A DNA stretch of 64,000 nt, from contig NZ_CP013418.1 in NCBI RefSeq assembly GCF_001524445.2, positions 2,728,001-2,792,000 of the forward strand. Reading direction: 5' to 3'. Of the stretch, positions 1-8,526 are shown piece by piece. Under the pieces are notes generated by a model. That model saw nothing but the letters and a program-made list of their open reading frames with translations. It was not told where the DNA came from and searched no databases. A program made the translations under genes and the position numbers. Numbering within the stretch: position 1 is the first letter of the stretch; the number at the start of each line of letters is the position of its first letter. The DNA comes from Burkholderia savannae (GTDB taxonomy: Bacteria; Pseudomonadota; Gammaproteobacteria; Burkholderiales; Burkholderiaceae).

Positions 1-986
1 CGCCGCTCGCCGAACTGATGGGGCACTCGTTCATCGCGCCCGAAGCGTTCAACTGCAACGCGCCCGACACCGGCAACATGGAGGTGCTCGCGCGCTACGG
101 CTCGCCCGAGCAGCGCCGCCGCTGGCTCGAGCCGCTCCTCGCGGGCGAGATTCGCTCGGCGTTCTGCATGACGGAGCCGGAGGTCGCGTCGTCGGACGCG
201 ACGAACATGCGGGCCACCGCGGCGATCGACGGCGACGAAGTCGTGCTGAACGGCCGCAAGTGGTGGTCGACGGGCATCGGCCATCCGCTCGCGCGCGTCG
301 TGATCTTCATGGGGCTCACTGATCCGCAGGCGGAGCCGCACCGCCGGCACACGATGGTGCTGTGCCCGCTCGACGCGCCCGGCGTGAAGATCGAACGGAT
401 GCTGCCCGTGTTCAATGCGTACGACGAGCCGTCGGGCCACGGCGAAGTCAGCTTCACGAACGTGCGGCTGCCCGCGTCGAACGTGATCCTCGGGCCGGGG
501 CGCGGTTTCGAGATCGCGCAAGGCCGGCTCGGGCCGGGCCGTATCCACCATTGCATGCGCGCGCTCGGCGCGGCGGAGAAGGCGCTCACGCTGCTGTGCG
601 CGCGCGCGACGACGCGCACCGCGTTCGGCAAGCCGCTCGTCAAGCTCGGCGGCAACGGCGACGTCGTCGCGAACCTGCGGATGTCGATCGAGCAGGCGCG
701 CCTCCTGACGCTGAAGGCCGCGTGGACGATCGACACGCAGGGCGTGAAGGCGGCGCTGTCGCTGATCTCGCAGATCAAGGTGGTCGTGCCGGCGGTCGCG
801 CAGCAGGCGGCCGACGCGGCGATCCAGATCCACGGCGGCGCGGGCCTGTCGAACGACTTTCCGCTCGCGGCGCTCTATGCGTACGCGCGCGTGCTGCGGA
901 TCGCGGACGGGCCGGACGAGGTGCATCGCGCGGTCGTCGCGAAGCTCGAGGTGAAGCGGCAGCTCGCCGCGGCGGAGGCGGCATGA
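1..986 (+). CDS. Acyl-CoA dehydrogenase, 3' part (cut by window edge)
   Basis: The reading frame is already open at base 3 and runs to TGA at 986, so about 327 C-terminal residues are visible and the true start lies upstream. The stretch [18 protein letters not shown] followed by a middle beta domain ([15 protein letters not shown]) and an ending [11 protein letters not shown] is typical of the FAD-dependent acyl-CoA dehydrogenase superfamily, in the branch related to ACAD10/ACAD11. It would oxidise or dehydrate an acyl-CoA in the cytoplasm. The stop overlaps the ATG of the next gene, an APH-fold kinase. That pairing of kinase and dehydrogenase is the one used for 4-hydroxyacyl-CoA breakdown (LvaA/LvaC in Pseudomonas, ACAD10/11 in animals). 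The family call is firm; the substrate is inferred. Confidence 0.93.
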   Translation, partial: PLAELMGHSFIAPEAFNCNAPDTGNMEVLARYGSPEQRRRWLEPLLAGEIRSAFCMTEPEVASSDATNMRATAAIDGDEVVLNGRKWWSTGIGHPLARVVIFMGLTDPQAEPHRRHTMVLCPLDAPGVKIERMLPVFNAYDEPSGHGEVSFTNVRLPASNVILGPGRGFEIAQGRLGPGRIHHCMRALGAAEKALTLLCARATTRTAFGKPLVKLGGNGDVVANLRMSIEQARLLTLKAAWTIDTQGVKAALSLISQIKVVVPAVAQQAADAAIQIHGGAGLSNDFPLAALYAYARVLRIADGPDEVHRAVVAKLEVKRQLAAAEAA

Positions 987-2062
987 GCGTGCGCCTCGAC
1001 GATGCGCGCGACGTGCGCGACGAAGACCGGCTCGACGCGGCGAAGCTCGACGCGTACCTGAAGTCGCGGATCGACGGCTTGACGGGCGAGCCGAGCATCC
1101 GGCAGTTCCACGGCGGCGCGTCGAACCTGACCTACCTGATCGGCTATGGCGATCGCGAGCTGGTGCTGCGGCGGCCGCCCGCGGGCGCGAAGGCGGGCAC
1201 CGCGCACGACATGCTGCGCGAGGCGGCGGTGATGGCGGCGCTCAAGCCGGACTACCGCTACGTGCCCGCGATCCTTGCGCGCTGCGACGACACCGCGGTG
1301 ATCGGCAGCGAGTTCTACGTGATGGAGCGCATCGCCGGCGTGATCCTGCGGCGCGAACTGCCCGCCGGGCTGAACCTCGATCGCGACGGCGTGCGCAAGC
1401 TGTGCGAGAGCTTTGTCGATCGGCTGATCGAGCTGCACGCGATCGACGCGTCGCGCGCCGAAATCGCGGCGCTCGGCAAGGGCGAGGGCTACGTCGCGCG
1501 GCAGTTGAGCGGCTGGGGCGAGCGCTGGCGCAAGGCGCTCACCGACGGCGCGAACCCGTGCGACGACGTGCTCGCGTGGCTCGAGCGCAACCGCCCGGCG
1601 AGCGAGCGCCGCATCTGCGTGATTCACAACGACTATCGCTTCGACAACGTCGTGCTCGATCCGGCCGACCCGTTGTCGATCGTCGGCGTGCTCGACTGGG
1701 AGATGGCGACGCTAGGCGATCCGCTGATGGATCTCGGCGGCTCGCTCGCGTACTGGGTGCAGGCCGACGACGATCCCGCGTTCGTCGCGATGCGCCGCCA
1801 GCCGACGCACGCGCAAGGGATGATGACGCGCCGCGAGGTGGTCGACTATTACGGCGCGCGCACGGGCATCGACGTCGGCGGCTTCGAGTTCTACGAAGTG
1901 TTCGGCCTGTTCCGGCTGATGGTGATCGCGCAGCAGATCTACCGGCGCTTCGTGCTCGGCCATACGACGAACGAACAGTTCGCGGGCTTCGGCGCGGCCG
2001 TGCGCTATCTCGGCGAGCGGTGCCGGCGCGTGATCGCGGCGGCGGCCGGGAGTGCGCGATGA
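983..2062 (+). CDS. APH-fold phosphotransferase (ACAD10/11-like kinase domain)
   Basis: This 359-residue protein has the aminoglycoside-phosphotransferase/choline-kinase fold: a glycine-containing nucleotide loop (HGGASNLTY, about residues 43-51), the catalytic HNDYRFDN (H215-N222, Asp217) and the metal-binding DWE (D238). In this branch the kinase accompanies acyl-CoA dehydrogenases and is thought to phosphorylate a hydroxyacyl-CoA rather than an antibiotic. Its ATG sits inside the stop of the dehydrogenase (ATGA) and its own stop overlaps the next ATG, so it is translationally coupled in the operon. Phosphorylation of a 4-hydroxyacyl-CoA is my inference from LvaA and ACAD10/11. Antibiotic resistance is very unlikely from the context. 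Confidence 0.9.
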   Translation: MSVRLDDARDVRDEDRLDAAKLDAYLKSRIDGLTGEPSIRQFHGGASNLTYLIGYGDRELVLRRPPAGAKAGTAHDMLREAAVMAALKPDYRYVPAILARCDDTAVIGSEFYVMERIAGVILRRELPAGLNLDRDGVRKLCESFVDRLIELHAIDASRAEIAALGKGEGYVARQLSGWGERWRKALTDGANPCDDVLAWLERNRPASERRICVIHNDYRFDNVVLDPADPLSIVGVLDWEMATLGDPLMDLGGSLAYWVQADDDPAFVAMRRQPTHAQGMMTRREVVDYYGARTGIDVGGFEFYEVFGLFRLMVIAQQIYRRFVLGHTTNEQFAGFGAAVRYLGERCRRVIAAAAGSAR

Positions 2063-2748
2063 GCGAGCTGTTCCTGATCCGCCACGCGCAGGCGAGCTTC
2101 GATGCGGCCGATTACGATTGCCTGTCGCCGCTCGGCGACGAGCAGTCGGCGCGGCTCGGCGCATGGATGGCGCGCGGCGCGCGGCGGCCCGGGCTGATCG
2201 CGACGGGCACGCTGCGCCGCCACGCGCAGACGGCCGACGGCTGCGCGCGCGCGGCGGGCGTCGACGCGCCGCGACTCGCGCTCGCGGGCCTCGACGAGCT
2301 CGACTCGGACGAGTTGATCGCGCGTCATCGGCCCGAGCTTGCTTCGCGCGACGCGCTGCTGCGCGCGATGAGGGCGCAAGCCGATCCGCGCCGCGCGTTC
2401 CAGGCGCTGTTCGCGGCGGCCGTCGCGCGCTGGACGGGCGGCGCGCACGACGGCGACTACGTCTGCCCGTGGCCCGAATTCCGCGCGCGCACGCTCGCGG
2501 CGTGGGACGCGCTCGCGCGGCAGCCGGCGCGCGAGATCTGGGCGTTCACGTCGGGCGGGCCGATCGGCGTGATCGTCGCGACGCTTCTCGGCGTGCCCGT
2601 CGAGCGCAGCTTCGAGCTCGCGTGGCCGCTCGTCAACACGAGCGTGAGCCGAATCAGGATCGGCCGCGGCGGCGCGCGCGTGACGACGTACAACGGCTGG
2701 CCGCACCTCGACGGCGCGGACGACGAGCGGCTCGTCACGCATCGCTGA
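2059..2748 (+). CDS. Histidine phosphatase superfamily protein (phosphoglycerate mutase-like)
   Basis: 229 residues. The N-terminal LIRHAQA (phospho-acceptor H9) identifies the histidine phosphatase superfamily, and TLRRHAQTA near residue 51 follows the usual layout. The segment that normally holds the second catalytic histidine (HGG) reads AFTSGGPIG, with Ser165 in place of His. This branch may therefore have altered acid-base chemistry. The gene starts inside the stop of the kinase (ATGA overlap), so it belongs to the same operon. It may remove the phosphate handled by the kinase and dehydrogenase pair or act on a CoA-pathway phosphoester; the substrate is unknown. Confidence 0.87.
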   Translation: MSELFLIRHAQASFDAADYDCLSPLGDEQSARLGAWMARGARRPGLIATGTLRRHAQTADGCARAAGVDAPRLALAGLDELDSDELIARHRPELASRDALLRAMRAQADPRRAFQALFAAAVARWTGGAHDGDYVCPWPEFRARTLAAWDALARQPAREIWAFTSGGPIGVIVATLLGVPVERSFELAWPLVNTSVSRIRIGRGGARVTTYNGWPHLDGADDERLVTHR

Positions 2749-2782
2749 TTTCCTCCCCCTTCATCGACTCAGGATATTCTCC

Positions 2783-3553
2783 ATGACCGCATCCAACCTG
2801 TTCGATCTGTCCGGCAAGATCGCCGTCGTCACGGGCGCGAGCCGCGGCATCGGCGCGGACGCCGCGAGGCTGCTCGGCGCGTTCGGCGCGCACGTCGTCG
2901 TCACGAGCCGGCGCATCGACGATTGCCGCACGATCGCGAACGAGATCGTCGAGGCCGGCGGCTCGGCCGAGGCGGCCGCGTGCCACATCGGCGAGCTCGA
3001 CCAGATCGACGCGCTGTTCGCCGCGCTCGAAGACAAGCACGGGCGGCTCGACGTGCTCGTCAACAACGCGGCGGCGAATCCGTACTACGGGCCGATCGTC
3101 GACACCGACCCCGGCGCGTTCCAGAAGACCGTCGACGTGAACATCCGCGGCTACTTCTTCATGTCGAGCCGCGGCGCGAAGCTGATGGGCAAGGGCGGCG
3201 GCGGATCGATCGTCAACGTCGCGTCGGTGAACGGCGTGGTTCCCGGCTACTGGCAGGGCATCTACTCGATCACGAAGGCGGCGGTGATCTCGATGACGAA
3301 GGCGTTCGCGATCGAATGCGCGGCGAGCGGCGTGCGGTGCAACGCGCTGCTGCCGGGCCTCACCGACACGAAATTCGCGTCGGCGCTGACGCAGGCGCCC
3401 GACGTGCTGAAGCAGGTGCTCGCGCACGTGCCGATGCGGCGCGCCGCGCAGCCGTCGGAGATGGCGGGCGCGGTGTTGTATCTTGCGTCGGCGGCGTCGA
3501 GCTACACGACGGGCGCGGTGCTCAACGTCGACGGCGGGTATTTGTCCGTCTGA
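2783..3553 (+). CDS. SDR family oxidoreductase
   Basis: A 256-residue classical short-chain dehydrogenase/reductase. It has the NAD(P)-binding TGASRGIG (residues 17-24), NNAAA near 94-98, and the catalytic set Ser148, Tyr161 and Lys165 (YSITK). It ends with the usual VLNVDGGYL. It begins 35 bp after the phosphatase, with AGGATA a few bases before the ATG, and so is probably co-transcribed. In this operon it most likely oxidises a hydroxyacyl-CoA or hydroxy acid intermediate, as LvaD does in levulinate breakdown. The exact substrate is not readable from sequence. Confidence 0.93.
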   Translation: MTASNLFDLSGKIAVVTGASRGIGADAARLLGAFGAHVVVTSRRIDDCRTIANEIVEAGGSAEAAACHIGELDQIDALFAALEDKHGRLDVLVNNAAANPYYGPIVDTDPGAFQKTVDVNIRGYFFMSSRGAKLMGKGGGGSIVNVASVNGVVPGYWQGIYSITKAAVISMTKAFAIECAASGVRCNALLPGLTDTKFASALTQAPDVLKQVLAHVPMRRAAQPSEMAGAVLYLASAASSYTTGAVLNVDGGYLSV

Positions 3554-3742
3554 CGGTTGGCGCTCGGCGTACGCATGCCGCACCGGATGCCGTACGCTGC
3601 TGACGGCGGCGCCGATTGCGATTGCAGCCGCGTTCACGGCGACGCGTGGGGTGCGCGACGCATCATGTATCACGCATTCCGCATGCGCGCGATCGCGCAT
3701 GCGACGAGCGAATAGCGAATAGCGAAACGACTGGGAGTGTTC

Positions 3743-4534
3743 ATGACGAAGAACTTGGCGCCGCGTCTTGCCGGCAAGCGGGCGTTCATCACCGGCGCGG
3801 CGGGCGGCCTTGGGCGCGCGATCGCGCGGCGAATGGCCGAGCAGGCGGCGAAAGTGTTCCTGACCGACATCGTCGACGCGGCGGTGCTCGACGCATTCGC
3901 GGCGCAGCTGAACGAAGCGGCGGGCGAGCGCGTCGCGTGGGCGGCCGTGCAGGACGTCGCCGACGAAGTGCAGTGGGCGTCGCGGCTTTCGCAGGCGAAC
4001 GACGCGATGGGCGGATTGTCGGTGCTGGTGCACAACGCGGGCGTCGGCTCGTTCGGCGCGGTCGGGCAGGTTCGGCTCGACGAATGGCGGCGCGTGATGG
4101 CGATCAACGTCGAGAGCATCGTGCTCGGCACGAAGCGTGCGCTGCCGTATCTGGAGGCGGGCGCGCCCGCGTCGATCGTCAACATCTCGTCGGTCGCCGC
4201 GTTCAAGCACGAGCCTGACTACACAGCGTACAACGCGTCGAAGGCGGCGGTCGCTTCGCTGACGAAATCCATCGCGGTGGATTGCGCGCGCCGGCAGACC
4301 GAGGTGCGCTGCAACTCGATCCATCCGTCGTTCATCATGACGGGCATCGTCGCGCCGATCGTCCAGCAAGTCGGCGAGAAGGAGGCGGCGCGCAAGCTCG
4401 CGCGCGGCGTGCCGATGCGCCGGCTCGGCGAGCCGGACGACGTCGCGCATGCGGCCGTCTATCTCGCGTCCGACGAGAGCCGCTACGTGACGGGCGCGGA
4501 GCTCGTGATCGACGGCGGGATGTGCGCGGTTTGA
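3743..4534 (+). CDS. SDR family oxidoreductase (second copy)
   Basis: 263 residues from the ATG at 3743, which has GGGAG at good spacing; an in-frame GTG two codons earlier is possible. Visible motifs are TGAAGGLGR (residues 17-25), HNAGVG near 98, NISS ending at 150, and the catalytic YNASK (Tyr163, Lys167). It ends in ELVIDGGMCAV. It is only distantly similar to the upstream SDR, so it is not a recent tandem duplicate. It lies 189 bp downstream in the same orientation and is probably part of the same catabolic group. NAD(P) is the cofactor by family; the substrate is unknown. Confidence 0.92.
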   Translation: MTKNLAPRLAGKRAFITGAAGGLGRAIARRMAEQAAKVFLTDIVDAAVLDAFAAQLNEAAGERVAWAAVQDVADEVQWASRLSQANDAMGGLSVLVHNAGVGSFGAVGQVRLDEWRRVMAINVESIVLGTKRALPYLEAGAPASIVNISSVAAFKHEPDYTAYNASKAAVASLTKSIAVDCARRQTEVRCNSIHPSFIMTGIVAPIVQQVGEKEAARKLARGVPMRRLGEPDDVAHAAVYLASDESRYVTGAELVIDGGMCAV

Positions 4535-4617
4535 CGTGGCATGCGCATGCCGGCGATGGTCTTTATGCGCGGCCGCCGGCGCGTTCGAATCATGCGCGGC
4601 GACGTGATTGCATCGTT

Positions 4618-4732
4618 GCGGATCGCGGATCGCGGATCGCGGATCGCGGATCGCGGATCGCGGATCGCGGATCGCGGATCGCGGATCGCGGATCGCGGAT
4701 CGCGGATCGCGGATCGCGGATCGCGGATCGCG
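4618..4732. repeat. Heptanucleotide tandem array (GCGGATC) x16
   Basis: Sixteen perfect head-to-tail copies of the 7-bp unit GCGGATC plus GCG, lying between an SDR and the next oxidoreductase gene, starting 84 bp after the SDR stop and ending about 80 bp before the next ATG. The array opens meaningless frames in both directions (IADRGSR repeats). Such arrays are typical variable-number loci of pseudomallei-group Burkholderia and mutate by slippage. Confidence 0.97.
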
Positions 4733-4813
4733 CGCATGCGACAGCGGTATGCGCGCCGAGTTCGCCAACGCGGCGTACGCCGCATCTTTCCACTCATCCT
4801 GAAGGTGACGCCC

Positions 4814-5830
4814 ATGTCCAACCCCGTCAATCGCCAACTGCGCCTGAAGTCGCGCCCCGACGGACGCGTCGGCCAGGAGCACTTCACGCTCGTCGAAGCG
4901 CCGTTGCCCGAGCTCGGGCCGGGTGAGATGCTCGTGCGCGTGCTGTATCTGTCGATGGACCCGACCAATCGCGTGTGGATGAGCGACATCCCGCAATACC
5001 TGCCGCCCGTCGCGATCGGCGACGTGATGCGCGCGCTCGGCATCGGGCGCGTCGTCGCGTCGAATGCGCCGGGGTTCGCCGAGGGCGATCTGGTGCAGGG
5101 GCTCGTCGGCTGGCAGGACTACGCGCACGTGCGCGCCGACGAAGCCGCGCAGTACACGAAGCTGCCCGCCGCGCTCGGCCTGCCGCTGCCGCGCCTGCTC
5201 GGCGCGTGCGGGATGAGCGGGCTCACCGCGTACTACGGGATGACCGAGATCGCGCCGGTGCAGCCGGGCGAGACGCTCGTCGTGTCGGCCGCGGCGGGCT
5301 CGGTCGGCTCCGTCGCCGGGCAGATCGGCAAGATTCACGGCGCGCGCGTCGTCGGCATCGCGGGCGGCGCGGACAAGTGCCGCTATCTGACCGAGGAGCT
5401 CGGCTTCGACGCGGCCGTCGACTACAAGGCCGACGGCTGGAAGCGCGCACTGAAGGATGCGACGCCCGACGGCGTGCACGTGAACTTCGAGAACGTCGGC
5501 GGCGAGATCATGCGCGCGGTGCTGTCGCGGATGGCGATCGGCGGGCGCGTCGCGCTGTGCGGCGTGATCGCGAACTACAACAGCGGCCGCCCGTCCGACG
5601 ACGTCAGCGTGCTGATCGCGAAGCGGCTGACGATGCGCGGCTTCCTGATTCTCGATTACCGCAAGAGCCGCGAGGCGGTCGCGACGCTCGCCGGCTGGCT
5701 GCGCGACGGCAGGCTGAAAGCGGAGGAGACCGTCGTCGACGGACTGAGCAACGCGCCCGACGTGCTGAATCGGCTGTTCGACGGCAGCCATCGCGGCAAG
5801 CTCGTGTTGCGGGTCGATCCGCAGGCTTGA
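4814..5830 (+). CDS. NADP-dependent oxidoreductase, MDR family (zinc-free, 2-alkenal/curcumin reductase type)
   Basis: 338 residues of the medium-chain dehydrogenase/reductase superfamily. The nucleotide-binding core is AAAGSVGSVAGQIGK (about residues 158-172). No structural zinc cysteines are visible, so it belongs to the zinc-independent quinone/alkenal reductase branch, of which E. coli CurA is a member. The N-terminal RQLRLKSRPDG and the DPTNRVWM segment are typical of that branch. It reduces activated double bonds with NADPH in the cytoplasm. It is separated from the preceding SDR by the 7-bp repeat array, so it may be read from its own promoter or by read-through across a length-variable spacer. 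Confidence 0.92.
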   Translation: MSNPVNRQLRLKSRPDGRVGQEHFTLVEAPLPELGPGEMLVRVLYLSMDPTNRVWMSDIPQYLPPVAIGDVMRALGIGRVVASNAPGFAEGDLVQGLVGWQDYAHVRADEAAQYTKLPAALGLPLPRLLGACGMSGLTAYYGMTEIAPVQPGETLVVSAAAGSVGSVAGQIGKIHGARVVGIAGGADKCRYLTEELGFDAAVDYKADGWKRALKDATPDGVHVNFENVGGEIMRAVLSRMAIGGRVALCGVIANYNSGRPSDDVSVLIAKRLTMRGFLILDYRKSREAVATLAGWLRDGRLKAEETVVDGLSNAPDVLNRLFDGSHRGKLVLRVDPQA

Positions 5831-6031
5831 TAGCGTCGTCGCGTCGCGTCGCGTCGCGTCGCGCTGCGTTGCGTTGCGTTGCGTCGTGCCGACGGGCGCT
5901 CGGTTGATCGGGCGGCGCTCGCGCGCCGTGCGCTTTTTTCGGGTCGCGCTGCGTTCGGCGACGGCGCGCGCCGAACACGTCTATTCGTCGATATCACGAA
6001 GGGCGGCTCGACCGCACGCGTACGTCGAGAC

Positions 6032-6062
6032 AAAAAGACGCCACGGCGGCTTGCCGTGGCGT
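6032..6062 (-). terminator. Intrinsic terminator (minus strand)
   Basis: A perfect inverted repeat with a 10-bp stem (6038-6047 and 6053-6062, loop 6048-6052). On the minus strand it is followed directly by TTTTTG. It points leftward, so it would end the candidate sRNA. It could also stop leftward read-through from the distant MFS gene. Confidence 0.75.
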
Positions 6063-6148
6063 GGGAATTCCAGTCAGGGGGGGAGGGTTGACTGGGTCTA
6101 GCCGCTCTGGCGCGCCGTGCGTCCGGAAACGACACGGCATCCTAAGCA
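6032..6148 (-). ncRNA. Candidate small RNA with C-rich loop and intrinsic terminator
   Basis: Read on the minus strand, a promoter-like pair (TTGACT at 6183-6178 and AACAAT at 6160-6155, spacing exactly 17) would start a transcript near 6148. The transcript would contain a perfect 7-bp stem CCAGTCA/TGACTGG (6095-6089 with 6076-6070) closing a loop of almost only C (ACCCTCCCCCCC). It would end in a 10-bp perfect hairpin (6062-6053 with 6047-6038, loop of 5) followed by TTTTT. A C-rich hairpin loop followed by a terminator hairpin is the layout of anti-Shine-Dalgarno sRNAs. I do not recognise a named RNA. About 117 nt is predicted. Confidence 0.55.
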
Positions 6149-6154
6149 GTTCCC

Positions 6155-6183
6155 ATTGTTGGGAATCGGGCGAACCAAGTCAA
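6155..6183 (-). promoter_or_regulatory. Sigma-70-like promoter for the candidate sRNA
   Basis: Minus strand: -35 TTGACT (5 of 6 to consensus), a 17-bp spacer, and -10 AACAAT (4 of 6). It lies in a locally AT-richer patch and points toward the hairpins at 6096-6038. Confidence 0.45.
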
Positions 6184-6246
6184 TTTCGGCAAATTAACGC
6201 AATTTACCGTGCGTTACCGGCGGGCGATCGTTATGCTGCCGACAGA

Positions 6247-6399
6247 GTCGAAGGCGTCGAAGGCGTCGAAGGCGTCGAAGGCGTCGAAGGCGTCGAAGGC
6301 GTCGAAGGCGTCGAAGGCGTCGACCGCATCGACCGCATCGACCGCATCGACCGCATCGACCGCATCGACCGCATCGACCGCATCGACCGCATCGACCGC
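6247..6399. repeat. Two adjoining 9-bp tandem arrays
   Basis: Eight copies of GTCGAAGGC (6247-6318), one hybrid GTCGACCGC, then eight copies of ATCGACCGC (6328-6399). The two units differ by few bases and the hybrid marks the switch. The array is intergenic and about 300 bp beyond the 3' end of the MFS gene. Confidence 0.96.
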
Positions 6400-6702
6400 A
6401 TCGACAACTTCAACCGCATGCCGTTCGCAGTCGCCTCGAAGTTTTCGGATGCTTCGCCAGCCTTTGCGGTTTCAATGCGTCGACTTCGAGCCTCGCGAAT
6501 GCATCGATTACTTCAATCGATGCGCGCGCCGCGAATGTCGACACACCGAAACACCGAAAGAAGCCGCGCGGCCGCACGCGCGGCCACGGCGCCGGCCGTC
6601 GAGCCGCGGCCGGCCGCGGCGCGCGCGACGGTTTCGCCGCCGCTCGAATTCACCGCATCCTCCGATTCAAGAAAATGCCGCAGCGCGCCGCTCATGCGGC
6701 GC

Positions 6703-7908
6703 TCAGGACGCCGCCGGCCCCGCCGCAACGTCTTCGTGCTTGCCGCGCATCGCGATTCCCCACAGGATCACCACGCCGCTCGCGAGCGTGAAGCCCGTGC
6801 ACATCCACGCGACGGGCGCGAGCCCGAGATGCAGGAACGGCGCGACGGCCTGCGTCGCGAGCGCCGCGCCGCCGAGGCCGAAGAACATCAGCAGTCCGGC
6901 CGCGCGTCCGGCGATCGACGGCTCGGCCGCGAGCGCGCGCGCCATCGACGCCGGTCCGCGCAAGCCGAGCGAGCCGCAGAACAGCATCCACGACGCGACG
7001 ACGAGCGCGGTCGAGCGCAGCTCGAGATGCGCGAGCAGCAGGAACGCGGCGGCGGCCGCGAACTGCAGCAGCGCGCCGAGCGAGATGATCCGGTCGAGGC
7101 CGAGCGCGTCGGTCCATTTGCCGCTGCGCGCCGCGGTCAGCATGAACGCCGCGACGCCGCATGCCTGCAACAGGCTGAACGTCGACGGCCCCGCGCCGAG
7201 CCAGATCTCGACGACCTGCGGTGCGCTCGCGACGAACGTGAGCAGCGCGGCGAAGCACAGCGCGTGGCCGAGCGCATAGCCGAGATAGACGGGCGAGCGC
7301 AGCAGCCGTCGATAGCCGCCCGCGCGTCCGTTCGCGTTCGCGGGGGCGGGCGCCGGCGAAGCGGCGGGCACCACGCGGAACACGAGCGGCGCCACGACGA
7401 CGGACAGCGCGACGATGATCCAGAAGCTCATTCGCCAGTCCGCGACGACGAGCAGCGCCGCGCCGACGACCGGCGCGAGCCCCGGCACCGCGCTTTCGAT
7501 GATGCCGAGCCACGCGAGCGCGCGGACCGCGCCGCCGTCGCCGAACGATTGCCTGGCGAGCGCGGGGACGATGACCGTCGCCGCGCCGACGCCGAAGCCT
7601 TGCACGGCCCGCGCGCCGATCAGCACGCCCATCGACGGCGCAAGCGCGCACGCGGCGCCCGCGGCGAGTTGCAGCAGCACCGCGAATGCGAGCGTGCGGC
7701 GGTGGCCGAGGCGGTCGGCGGCGGCGCCCCAGACGAGCTGCGAGACGGCGAGCGCGGCCGAGAACACGGCGAGCGTCGCCTGCGCGCTTTCGATCGAGCC
7801 GCCGAGCTGCTGCGGCAGGGACGGCACGGCGGGGAGATACAGGTCGGTTGCAAGGAGCCCGACGGCCGTCAACAGGGCCAGCGGGAAAATCGATCGAAGA
7901 GGATGCAT
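6703..7908 (-). CDS. MFS drug-resistance transporter, Bcr/CflA type
   Basis: 401 residues from the ATG at 7908-7906 (MHPLRSIFPLALLT), chosen because it directly precedes the first membrane segment. An upstream extension would add an arginine-rich, non-membrane stretch. About twelve hydrophobic helices are visible. The first loop carries ATDLYLPAVPSLPQQL and the second-third loop GAAADRLGHRRTLA, both hallmarks of the DHA1 Bcr/CflA subfamily of proton-driven drug exporters. It is monocistronic, with no regulator next to it. The substrate is unknown. No clear Shine-Dalgarno sequence is seen. Confidence 0.9.
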   Translation of the reverse strand: MHPLRSIFPLALLTAVGLLATDLYLPAVPSLPQQLGGSIESAQATLAVFSAALAVSQLVWGAAADRLGHRRTLAFAVLLQLAAGAACALAPSMGVLIGARAVQGFGVGAATVIVPALARQSFGDGGAVRALAWLGIIESAVPGLAPVVGAALLVVADWRMSFWIIVALSVVVAPLVFRVVPAASPAPAPANANGRAGGYRRLLRSPVYLGYALGHALCFAALLTFVASAPQVVEIWLGAGPSTFSLLQACGVAAFMLTAARSGKWTDALGLDRIISLGALLQFAAAAAFLLLAHLELRSTALVVASWMLFCGSLGLRGPASMARALAAEPSIAGRAAGLLMFFGLGGAALATQAVAPFLHLGLAPVAWMCTGFTLASGVVILWGIAMRGKHEDVAAGPAAS

Positions 7909-8260
7909 GCGTGAAACTGAAAGGACTTTGTCGGTTTGCGAGCGCCCGACGATACCACGTCGACGCGCGCGGCCCGCGCGGCGCACGTTCGCGACGACGA
8001 GGGCGCAAGCGCTTGGCGGTCGACGTTCCGAGTTCGACTCCGCGAGTCTACGGCGCGGGGCGGCGCGCGTTCCACGCATCAACTATGCGCACAGCAATGC
8101 AGCGGCGCTTGTGTATGTATGTGCGGCAAGAGGAAAGCCGGCCGAGACCTGGAGCGCGGGGTGCGGAGCGCGCTCGCGCGCGCCATGCGTCGTGACGATG
8201 TCGAGGGCGCTTGAACGGCATGGCGAGGCGCGCGGCGAGCGGCCCGGCATGAACGGCGTG

Positions 8261-8518
8261 TCAATCGCGCAATGACGGCCCGGCGCAGCGCATGCTCGGT
8301 GGATGAATGCGGCAATCACGCTGGACTGATTCCGCGCATCGTCGGTTTTGCGTGCCGGCGCGACTTGCGGCGGCGGCTGTCGTCGCCGAGGATGCAGGCA
8401 CGGCCTTGCCGATGCCACCATCACCGATGCAGGGACCACCGATGCAGGGACCACCGATGCAGCCGCCGCCGATGTCACCACCACCGCCCTGACCGCGCCC
8501 AAACGCACCGTAAGGCAT
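8261..8518 (-). CDS. Doubtful small ORF with Gly/Cys repeats, divergent from the ZnuD-like receptor
   Basis: A possible 85-residue product begins MPYGAFGRGQGGGG and contains the repeat CIGGPCIGGPCIG, created by a 15-bp DNA repeat (units at 8422, 8437 and 8452). Its ATG lies 8 bp from the Zur-box match, on the other side from znuD. That would fit a zinc-regulated, cysteine-rich peptide, but there is no ribosome binding site and the C-terminal half looks like random GC-rich sequence. It may be nothing more than a short tandem repeat; treat as unproven. Confidence 0.15.
   Translation of the reverse strand: MPYGAFGRGQGGGGDIGGGCIGGPCIGGPCIGDGGIGKAVPASSATTAAAASRAGTQNRRCAESVQRDCRIHPPSMRCAGPSLRD
8422..8460. 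repeat. Short 15-bp direct repeat
   Basis: The unit CACCGATGCAGGGAC occurs twice in full (8422-8436, 8437-8451) and once in part, in the 823-bp interval between the MFS gene and the TonB receptor. The rest of that interval (7909-8526) shows no recognisable gene. Confidence 0.85.
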
Positions 8519-8526
8519 TTGTTGCT

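Larger units (their letters stand above)
5831..6702. other. Non-coding interval with short repeats and a candidate small RNA
   Basis: No convincing gene lies in these 870 bases. The left end has a pentanucleotide run (about five GCGTC then GCGTT units, 5836-5885). The middle holds a minus-strand sRNA candidate with promoter and terminator, and the right part has the 9-bp arrays at 6247-6399. Frames through the arrays are repeat artefacts. Confidence 0.7.

Noticed and set aside
983..2062. Aminoglycoside-resistance gene
   Set aside because: The APH fold is present, but coupling with acyl-CoA dehydrogenase and lack of resistance-gene context favour a metabolic kinase.
2735..5791. Very long minus-strand open frame (about 1000 codons), and similar ones at 28060-30873 and 12700-14600
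   Set aside because: They lie antisense to clear gene families, have arginine/histidine-rich random composition, and come from high GC at third codon positions.
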